A DNA stretch of 64,000 nt from Streblospio benedicti (Eukaryota; Annelida; Polychaeta; Spionida; Spionidae). Location: assembly GCA_019095985.1 (NCBI GenBank), contig CM032662.1, positions 34,339,708 to 34,403,707 on the forward strand, written 5' to 3'. The position numbers were made by a program, and so were the translations under genes. The notes below the pieces were generated by a model. That model saw only the letters and a list, made by a program, of their open reading frames with translations, was not told the origin of the DNA and ran no database searches. Every line of letters starts with the position of its first letter. The first letter of the stretch is position 1. Shown here one piece after another: positions 50,407 to 64,000 of this stretch.

Positions 50407-53400
50407 ATGGCTTCCTCAAATATAAACATTTGTGAATTACCATCGGAATTATTAGAACAAATACTTGGCTATTTGAAATATGATGAAATATCACAAATCA
50501 GATTAGTAAGTGGATATACTTAAGGCTCAATTAACTTTCCTTTCTGCGCTAAACAGTCAATAATTTAGATCTAGATAATATAACCAAGGCTACTCAATAT
50601 AAGCACCAATCTGAAATATGCCAATAATATAGATCTAGCCACATGGTCAATGGGCAATTTATTTGAATGTAATGCCCAAATATCCATTCCATATCTACTT
50701 GAGTGGCGCCTATTAAAAATCGAGAGGGGTTTTACGTTAGTAATAGTCAGTAATAGTTAGTAATAATGCCATACAGCTAGATCTACATGGAAATGTGGTT
50801 ATTGTTAATTGTTCCACTTGATTTTCAATTGATATCTAAAAACCACTTGATTAATATGCTGTTATTATCAAAGGATATATACAGTGGGATCTCATAATTA
50901 GAAGGCATCAGTCTCATCGTTAGTTAATTAAGTCCTTAATAGTTACTCTACCGTGCCAGTGGACTAGTAACTTTAAAAAAGCACTACCCTCCTCTTTAAC
51001 CAAATACATATGGCTCGAATAATCCAGTTGTACTTCCTTTTCGACTCGAATAATCCAGTTGTACTCCCTTCACTTTACAACAAGTAAATGAGCCAAATAG
51101 TTTTGGTTACCTCCTCTTCAGTCCTCTTATATATGCTTCCGTGGCCAAGGGGATAGGGAGTTGGACTTGTGACTAGAAGGTCGTGGGTTCGATCTCCAGT
51201 CGGGTCTGATGGTGGGTGTTGAGCAAACCTACCTCTAACAGGTTGCACACTGCTCCGTGGTACCTACACAATAAATAGGTACAGGTCAGGCGGGTGAACA
51301 CTAAGCTGACTGATTAGCGCGTCTGCGCTAGAGCACGATAACAGTGAATAGTTGCCAAAGTGTTTTTGCTCAGCCACTCGTATGCAAGAAGAGTGAATTG
51401 AATTCAGCACTACAAACAAACAAAACAAACAGTTAGTCTTCCCTAATTTCTATTAGTTTGGATGGGCGGACTAGTGACTACATGGGAGACTGGCCATTGG
51501 TCGAGTGGCGGTGTCTCTTTGAAGTCACTTGAGGAAAGTTGTCTCAACAGCACATGCTACTACAATATACTTAGAATCTACGTAATTTTGAAGGCTAATC
51601 ACAATAAAGAACAATAAAACAATTAAAGGGTTTTAATTGTTTGTGTCCTAATGTAATTAATGTGTTGAATTGAATATCATAGAACCGCTCTGTAATGGAT
51701 TTTGACCAATGGTAAAATACATTAAAGTGATTCAGGCAGTGCTGCCCATTCATGATTTTCAGGTATGTGACACCACCATCAAAATGGTCATTGTGAGTTC
51801 CGGGTACGGCACCATTATTCTAGACTAACACGACTAAATATTTGAAGGTCATTTTCAAGTATCGTCTGTAGTATCCGTGTGTGGAAAGTACTTTCTCAAT
51901 AAGATTTTGAGTGAGATTTATTAATCTGTAATCGGATTTTAGTTAGCATGGAAATTGATGAAGTTATGGGGGAAATTGATGAAGTTATGGGCAAAAGGGG
52001 TCTTAATCAAATTTTTAGATGACCAGTGATTGGAGCAAAGTTGGGAACTTCATTATTATGAAGAATGCACACCTCAGAGGCACAGACAGATATATAATAT
52101 ATTTACGTCATTTTCCAACGTTTATCAGCATGACAGCCACCACCAATGTTATATGCAATACACATTCTGTAGGAAATAGCATTAAATGCGATTGTAAATG
52201 GTCTTTGCAATAGTAATGGTGTAAATTGTAATGGTAACTCAAAAGCAAATAAAAAAAGACGATTGCGTAGCTTTTCTGCGCAACTCGGAAGTGAAGAATT
52301 ACGGCAGCCACTCGGCTGAGCCGCAGAATCAGGACCCAAAGTGGTTCATCAAATGAGCCAGCTGGTGGTCCGCTGCAATGCATGCAGCCCCATTCAAAAA
52401 GCATGGACTAATTTCTTGCCGCTGCTGCTGCACTGGGGTTTATGGATTAAGGGCTTAACTATGGACCAGGGAATGGGGACACAGGTGCTCCCTTCCAACA
52501 CATTTTTTTTCATAATTATGATTAGTACTTTAGTAATTGTGTATGTGTGCTTGTTAGTTTATTCTACAGATTTATTCCACTACAAATATATTCGTACTTT
52601 TTGTTATTATTTTTAGGTTTGCGAAAAATGGAATGAGATTGCACAGCAATTATTAAATTCTGGGTTCTCGCTAGTTGATAGAAGACATGCACAAGTTCAA
52701 CGGGATGTGAAAGCACAGCTTCCTCGCAGAGAATCCGAAAGAAGGAATCATCTACTTGCAAAGCATGTTAATGTGCTATCTTCGATAGAAACACGTATAT
52801 CATTGCTCAATATGACTTACATGAAGTACATCGATATGAATCTTTGCTGTTTCATTCCTGGAAAGGTAATTTTGTGATAACTTATCAGAATTTCCATCTC
52901 ATTGTCGTCTGTGAATTGGTGATAGAAATGTTGGTTATTACACACTTTGTTCCGATTATATCATGTATACCGGACTACCGGTAATATTTTGCAGGTGCTT
53001 GATGAACTTCTCGTAGTGCTTGATATCGTCGCCAATACAACAATTCAACCACGTGCGCATGAATTGCTACAAGAGTTGCGAGATATTTCTTCAATGGCAA
53101 TGGAGCATTTTGATGAGAATATCGTACCTGGGTTAAAAGCAAAGATTCCTGAAGTTGTAGCTGCTGCTGGCTCGCCAACTTTTATTTCTCCAGGTAAGTA
53201 TCTTACAATGAATTCTTTTTTCAATTCATTCAAACTGCCGATATAAAGAAATTGTGGATAATGTCTAGTGCACCAATCTGTGCAAGTCTTTTTATTTACC
53301 TTTTCAGTTAGCCTTCTTTTACAATTGATTTAAAATTATGATTTACTTTCTATCTGGATATGGTGAAACACTTTTTTTGTAGGACCCAGCACTAGTTACT

Positions 53401-54917
53401 TCGCAGGCTTCGTTACACCAACTTCTCCCACATTGCGACCTCCGGCAATTAGACAGGAAGTACAACAGCTGAGAGTGAATCTCCGTGCAAACAGTACTGC
53501 AATACTCAACTTGAAAAAAGATGTCAACAATACGGCCAATAAAGTAGGACTTATACTTTTTTGCAGTACCTATTATAGTATTCATTGTATTAAGAATATT
53601 CTCATATTGAAAGAAACAACCCTTGAAAATTGTGTAATACATTTTTTTGCTTCTATTTACAATTTGATTGTGAAATAATTTTTAGATTAATGACTTGGAA
53701 TGCCAAATGAACAGTGTGATTTTAACAAGTCACTGTAATTGGAAATTAAAAGTACTTATTCAGATTTGAAGTATGAAATAGAGATATAAATTACGCACTA
53801 ACTAAAAAAATTGCTTATCGAAATTTACTACTAATAATTATATAATAAACATAATGATTCAGATTACAATTGCAGGTTGAATCCTCAAAGTCAAGTTCTC
53901 TTGATCACACTCGTAAAATAGCAGAGCTGGCGAAGACAGTTGCAGAGACTCAGAAACAGGTTTGTTTTTTATATTTTTCTGTATTTTTGAAGGTTATTTG
54001 ATCAAGTTCTTATTTATTATGTGAGTGTTCACAATTCTGAATTAATTGTATGATTATTGTAAAAAAATAGTTTTGAAGAGATATCCATTTTCCCTTTTTT
54101 TTAAATTTTATTGCCTTTTTATTCACTGATCGATTTCACAATTGTTTGTATGGTAATGATTATTTTTGCACTCGAAGTGTTGTATTTAGTATTAATATTT
54201 ATTTTGTTTCATATACATTATATGTTATTATGAACATAACATACATATCATGTGAACAAACACTGGACATATGCCTTATATGGATTACATGTACTTGTGT
54301 ACTCTGACCTAGATAATACAATGTTTTCAAATTTTCAAAGGAATGTGAAGAATATTTGCATTTTGTTATCTGCCCTGTTTAAATAAACACTAGCTGATAA
54401 TAGTAGATTTACTGCAATAACTATACAATAGTAAGCTAAAAAGATATAATTCTTCATTTTGGCATTTTAAGTTTTATTTGATATTTCAGGTTTCAGAGCA
54501 GGATGCCCGGCTATCAGAAATGGGCAGAAAAATCGTTGATTATGAGCAAAAATTTACAGGTAATCATTTTGAATGAAATCGCTATTTAGTGTTATGGCAT
54601 AGCAGTTAACATACATATATATGTATTAATAAGTTTCCGTTGAAGTAACTATTTCAGTTCCTTTTGAGCACATAATGTAATGTCTTTTTATGTCTTTATT
54701 CTCTTTTTAAGATCTGTTGCAAGAAGTGGCACGTCTAAGGGAGGTGGTTGAAGTCGGCTCCACTGTGCCTCCTCCTCCCTCTGGTGGTGCCGGCGATGCA
54801 CATTCATCACGTTTACTCGATGCCCCGAGCATGCCAAAGCTACGCAAACGAAGGGCAGCAACAAGCGTTGCATCTAGCTCAACTAGTGATCTAGCCGTCA
54901 AGAAGTCAAAACACTAG
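50407..54917 (+). CDS. FBXO28: FBXO28, F-box protein (SCF ubiquitin ligase subunit)
   Basis: Seven exons join in phase: 50407-50505, 52617-52865, 52995-53193, 53383-53543, 53876-53959, 54490-54559, 54712-54917. They encode 355 residues (human 368). The F-box spans residues 9-50 (LPSELLEQILGYLKYDEISQIRL then VCEKW), lacking the long Pro/Gln-rich N-terminus of the human protein. The near-identical block VKAQLPRRESERRNH and LLNMTYMKYIDMNLCCFIPGK make the assignment secure. A coiled coil follows (residues 210-300), and a basic C-terminus (KLRKRRA ... VKKSKH) is a likely nuclear signal. The family forms an SCF ligase with SKP1-CUL1 and in humans ubiquitinates MYC without degrading it. A likely poly(A) signal is AATAAA at 56682. 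Confidence 0.95.
50884..50965. repeat. Pogo-like MITE end, solitary
   Basis: tacagtgggatctcataattagaag resembles the left terminus of the TACAGTGGAACCTC family; no right end was found. It lies in FBXO28 intron 1. Confidence 0.35.
51130..51430 (+). mobile_element. tRNA-derived SINE in FBXO28 intron 1
   Basis: The head has A box gtggccaaggggatag and B box gtgggttcgatctcc, with an anticodon-arm-like middle (ttggacttgtgactagaa). A 200-bp unrelated body follows and the 3' end is A-rich (aaacaaacaaaacaaac). This is the standard layout of a tRNA SINE, distinct from the one at 34.7 kb. Confidence 0.75.
51951..51993. repeat. Short tandem duplication
   Basis: ggaaattgatgaagttatggg occurs twice back to back in FBXO28 intron 1. 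It is a simple replication-slippage duplication. Confidence 0.8.
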
Positions 54918-56818
54918 CTGGGGAAATACTGTTATAGACTGCGAGATTTTAGTATTTGTGGACAAAATATGGTTTTGCGCTGGAAAGGAATGTGATTGGA
55001 GATGCCAATATAAGTTTTGTGTGACGCGTCATCTTTTCATACCACTAGACAATGAGAAGAATGGATAATTTTGTAAAATAGAATATACATCTTAGAGCGG
55101 ATTATTAAGTATTATTTAGTTTTGGTATGATGGATACTATAGTTGCATTTGTCCACTAGAAAGTCTAGAAGTTGTGTCAATGTTTTTCTACAAGTTCCAT
55201 TCCCATCTCAGGTGGCGCCTTTTATTTATATAAACCAAGTATTGAATTAATATGATTATTCGATACAGACAAAAAATGGATGGAAAATGTGGAAGCATTA
55301 AAAAAAGTATTGGTGATGAATTGGTTGCACACTGTTAAAATTTGTTGATTGTTATTTTCTTCATAAATATGCAGTTATGCTTTATAAATTTAGATATAAG
55401 GTATGCATGTTTACAAATTTATGTATTTATTGTAGTGGAAACATATTGCGATTCTTTGAAAACACTTGAAATTTTACACATTTTTGTTTTCTAATATTCC
55501 AATTGACTATTTTATTGACAGTTATTTGTGGAATAATAATGTACGTTTGCATTCATTGAACTGTAGAGAAACGTCAGATGTTCTATAATCATGAATTACT
55601 AGTGAAAATGACTAGTATGGGTAAATAAGTATGTCAGTCTAAATAAATTGCATGTAAAGTCGTGGTAAATTAAGATTGTATTATGTAATGTAATGAGCAC
55701 AATTTATTGCATAAGCTTTGCCAGTAAGTTAGATCGGGTCTAACAAGCAAAATTTTACTTCTGGTGACACAATTATGAACATTGTATTCTCAAAATTTGT
55801 ATATTTTAATAAGCTTTATTTCCATCAGGTTAGACGGTTTGCTAGACAATTTCTTACCACCTTTATATGTATTAACTAATTTCTGGTATTAAGTTTTCAA
55901 CATATTTGTATGTTAATGATTAATCTTGTCACCCTAAAGTGTAAAAGCTGTAGCAACTTGCTGGCAAAACCTATACAGTCTACCTTTGGTGTGTCGATAT
56001 TTTGGTGGGAATAGAACCTTCAGTGAACAATGAATTGTTTACAGAAGACAGCAGATGCGCATCTCTTGCTGCACTTCAGACAATAGAAATTGTGAAATTG
56101 ATTGAATACATTATTAGCATTGCCTCATTTGCATAACAATGTGTTTCCTGAAGCAATAAGACATTGTAATATGATCAACATAAACTTAACTCACACATTT
56201 TGTTTATTTTTAAATTTTTAGTGAATGTGTATTAAGTCATCAATTTTAATTACTGGCGGATACCAAAGCATGGCTTTGGTTCAAATGATGATAGAAACCA
56301 GCTAGAATTTTCAAGTTAAATTTTCTTGCGCATGTACACTGTATACCAATTGTGAATGTTTTTCTAAATCTGAATGAAAAATAATTGTTCATTATCTCTA
56401 TTTTGTTCAAAATATTTCTTTGAAAATGGTAACACTACATAAAAAAAAGGGAAAAAAAGAATGTATTCATTTACAAGTTAGCTACATGGTAGAAAAAATT
56501 CTCATAGTTAAGTTATACGTTTTAGTTAAGTTATATGTTTTTCATGCATTGTAAATCTTCAAAGGTTTATTATTTGTTAAATGTATTCATAGTTTCATAT
56601 GTATCTATTTATTTCAATGATCATGAGTTTACACAACTTGTGAAAGAAAATTATGAGTTCTTTCAGTTAATAATGTAAGAAAATAAATAAATGAAAAAGC
56701 ATTTTACACATGCAATTCTATCACTATTTGTTCATTAAACATCCATACAACTTCCTTTACTTGTGCACTATTTTGATTACAGTTGCCAATTTTTATCTTA
56801 AAGACGTACATTCAAATT
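54918..56818. other. Shared 3' region of convergent FBXO28 and SRD5A1
   Basis: AT-rich with no gene. AATAAA at 56682 could end FBXO28, which would bring its 3' end to within about 120 bp of the SRD5A1 stop codon. Minus-strand AATAAA candidates (TTTATT near 56608) could make the two transcripts overlap. Confidence 0.4.
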
Positions 56819-58761
56819 CTATAACAAAAATGGAATCAATGCTTTTCTTTCAACAGGATAATTTTCGAACTTTTGCAGATACCATCTGAAAAATGCAAGG
56901 AGGTATTGAGTATGAAATATATATACATGTATGTATTATCATTTTAATGCACAATCTGAAATATTTTTTGAATTTGCAATTAAAATTGGACGTGGTTGCC
57001 ACATTATTGAGAAAATACATCTCACTGACGTCATCGACCAAATTGTATTCTTCATTGACCAATAGAATAAAAATTACTTGCCCAGACACATCTTAATTTG
57101 ATTCCCCATCCATCCCCCAACCCCCACCGGATAAAATTTCATAGTCTAATAATTTTAGCAGCAAACTCAGTGCATTTCAATTGCACATGTAATTTGAATT
57201 GAACATTTGGTCAAATTATTTTTTCTAAATTACCCAATGTAAATATTTCAGACTTCAGGGGCTGAAAATAATAATTTTTTTCCTGACTGCAAGTCATTTT
57301 GAGCACTATCTGATTTTTTAAATAACAAGATATAGCTAGCTGTACATGTACTATCTAGCAAGAACACTTACTTGTGATGTGAAACTGCTCTTGGACCGAT
57401 GTTAAATAAGGTAAATATAAAAAAGGCCACTCCAGGAATTGACCAACAAGCCACCATGTAGCCGAACCATTCTAAGATCTCACCAAAAAAGTTTGCTCCA
57501 GATATGTAATCAAACATTCCTCCTACAAAAATCACATTTTCAAATGAAAATAGATGTGCTTCTTAAAAAACAATATGACAATTACTAATTTTACCAAATA
57601 ATCTACATACATTTTACACATTGAACTAACCAGTAGGAATTTTGTATCCCTTTTCTCCGGGTTTTCTAAGATTCCTCAATATGTGATCAGAATGAATGTT
57701 TATGCACATCCCAGTAAAGAATAAAATAATACCTGGAAGAAATGTTCAGAACTATCTAAATAAAACTGAATGAGATAAACTGAACCATTATACCACTCTA
57801 TGTAAATTAATATCGGTTCCTGGTTTGGCTCAAAAGCAAGTTTTGAGCAATATTGAGCCCTTGATATTCATGGTGCATTATACATAATTCTTTGATAAAT
57901 AAATCATGTGCAAAATTACGTTAAGAGTATTTTACAAATATATGTCACAACTTATTTGTGGTACATGGGAATCAATTGATGGATTATCCTCGGAGGATTA
58001 TGATTTGTTAACAGTATGGATTAAATTGATAAATAAGATTGTAATATGATAACAGAATGCATAAAATTATCTTGTTAATAAACCATGCCTAAGGACAAAA
58101 TCATGACTTAATTCTTACCAATCAATGTCCTGGGGGTATAAATCCAATCATCAGAATACTGTTCAATTGTAGTTAAATAGCGTCCTTGCATATAGCCATT
58201 ATATGAACAAAATATCAAAGCAAGTCCAAAGGGAATGAATGGAGTAGGTTTTCCCCCACGAATTAATAACGGATACACAAAAGATCTGAAATACAAATGA
58301 TTATTCATGAATAAAATTAAATATAATATATGACAATAACACTTGTTTCATATCTCTTTGCCAGTCTGTTGAGTGTTTTTTTTTCTGTCAATCAAGTAAT
58401 GTGGGGACATTGTGTACATAGTAATATTAATATCATTTTACATATACCACTGATCTTACCTCTGAGTATAATGAATAAGGAATAAACTTAGTAAGACGAC
58501 ATTGCTTCTCCCCATTTTTGAATTGTCATACATCATTAGACCCACAGGAATCAATACAGCTGGAACTTCCTGAATGAACCAAGCTAATCTGCTAGGGATT
58601 AATGGTCCCCAATTGCTGTTAGAATAACGCCCATAGGGAGCATTCACACACTGAAGGAAGAACACAACAAGAACAGCAGTAATTATCATGATATATGCCA
58701 TCCAATCAATGGCAATGGCTTCATTATCAAGCCACAATTTTATAATATCCTTCAAATCCAT
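56819..58761 (-). CDS. SRD5A1: 3-oxo-5-alpha-steroid 4-dehydrogenase (SRD5A1-type)
   Basis: Five minus-strand exons, 58761-58460, 58285-58119, 57732-57631, 57522-57372 and 56885-56819, join in phase to 262 residues (human 259). The enzyme reduces the delta-4 double bond of 3-oxosteroids with NADPH in the ER membrane. Family landmarks: QEVP (E65, the catalytic Glu position), HYTQRSFVYP (Y98, the catalytic Tyr position), RGGKPTP, YLTTIEQYSDDWIY, NIHSDHILRNLRKPGEKGY, YISGANFFGEILEWFGY, and the C-terminal KWYLQKFENYP. Six or seven TM helices are evident. The start is the ATG at 58761 (caagATGg context); the reading frame is open 26 codons further but begins only with GTG and has no upstream ATG. 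The last exon is only 67 bp and is supported by phase and homology. It could equally be an SRD5A1/A2 pre-duplication form. Confidence 0.93.
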
Positions 58762-59117
58762 CTTGCTAGCTGATAAATCCCTTGTCAGATGTTCAACATT
58801 CCACGTGCTTTCTTTGACTGCAGCCTTTACGTTTAGCACTTCTGTTGCTCACATTGTACCTGGATTTCTTGATCTTGAGTGACATATTATGTAAATAGTG
58901 TGTAAACGGCGTAGCATAATTTTGTTTCGATTAATTTTTCATTCTGGAATCCAATCATAAGAAATGGACAATTACGTTGTTAGATAGATCTATTTAAGTG
59001 TATATGGTGAAACAGAAAATATACATAATTGTTGTTATTATTTGCATAGGTACAAAATTTCTAAGTTGCCAGGAAAATGTAACGATTCTTAGTGGTCAAG
59101 CACCACCAAAAACTGTC
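58762..59117. promoter_or_regulatory. Candidate bidirectional promoter SRD5A1/HARS
   Basis: Only 356 bp separate the SRD5A1 ATG (minus) and the first HARS candidate ATG (plus). Visible motifs are CCAAT at 58951 and an E-box cacgtg near 58802. There is no TATA box at a sensible place. Shared regulation is inferred from geometry alone. Confidence 0.4.

Positions 59118-64000
<4,883 letters not shown>

Noticed and set aside
52019-52616. Frames in FBXO28 intron 1 near 52.0-52.6 kb as an extra exon
   Set aside because: Exon 1 joins exon 2 directly inside the conserved F-box (IRL|VCEKW), so no exon belongs between.
58762-58839. Extension of SRD5A1 by 26 residues at its N-terminus
   Set aside because: The open frame there begins with GTG and has an upstream stop without ATG; the ATG at 58761 gives the family length and good context.

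Overview
This is a stretch of an AT-rich invertebrate animal genome. It holds intron-rich genes with phase-matched GT-AG introns, many short non-autonomous transposons and foldbacks, tRNA-derived SINEs, and LINE and Penelope-like remnants. A single HARS locus appears to offer both cytosolic and mitochondrial N-termini, which fits an invertebrate better than a vertebrate. An intronless secreted LRR protein with a PAN-like tail and the SINE content suggest a lophotrochozoan, perhaps a mollusc, but this placement is weak. I saw no rRNA, canonical tRNA, CRISPR, LTR retrovirus or Polinton.

Layout. 1-6.7 kb is intergenic: an inverted repeat, a frameshifted tyrosine-phosphatase-like remnant, a LINE reverse transcriptase fragment and dispersed repeats. 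A one-exon secreted LRR gene lies at 6720-8195 (+). 9.46-10.5 kb is a cluster of three copies of a repeat with two opposed tRNA-like modules. 13.0-28.4 kb is a 12-exon SLC46-type transporter (+) whose introns are full of mobile-element debris. 28.4-32.9 kb is intergenic with a Penelope-like remnant. 32.9-34.0 kb is TMEM223 (-). 35.9-49.0 kb is PPP1R21 (+, about 22 exons), with a nest of DNA transposons in its 3.6 kb intron 15. 50.4-54.9 kb is FBXO28 (+, 7 exons). 56.8-58.8 kb is an SRD5A1-type steroid 5-alpha-reductase (-, 5 exons). 59.1-64.0 kb is cytosolic/mitochondrial histidyl-tRNA synthetase (+), cut off by the window edge.

The genes are unrelated housekeeping functions: membrane transport, mitochondrial respiratory assembly, Rab5/mRNA endosomal adaptor, SCF ubiquitin ligase, steroid reduction and tRNA charging. 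TMEM223/PPP1R21 and SRD5A1/HARS are head-to-head pairs. The latter has only 356 bp between start codons and could share a promoter. SLC46/TMEM223 and FBXO28/SRD5A1 are tail-to-tail.

The most interesting observation is at HARS. Three different upstream exons all end in phase 0 and can all join the same exon 2. Two encode alternative versions of the first half of the WHEP helix pair, and one encodes a basic, presequence-like peptide. Next are two Penelope-like endonuclease remnants, each flanked by inverted copies of its own end, a MITE that ends 12 bp before a PPP1R21 exon, and a G-tract-ended element with an 8-bp target duplication. All exon models were read by eye without RNA evidence.
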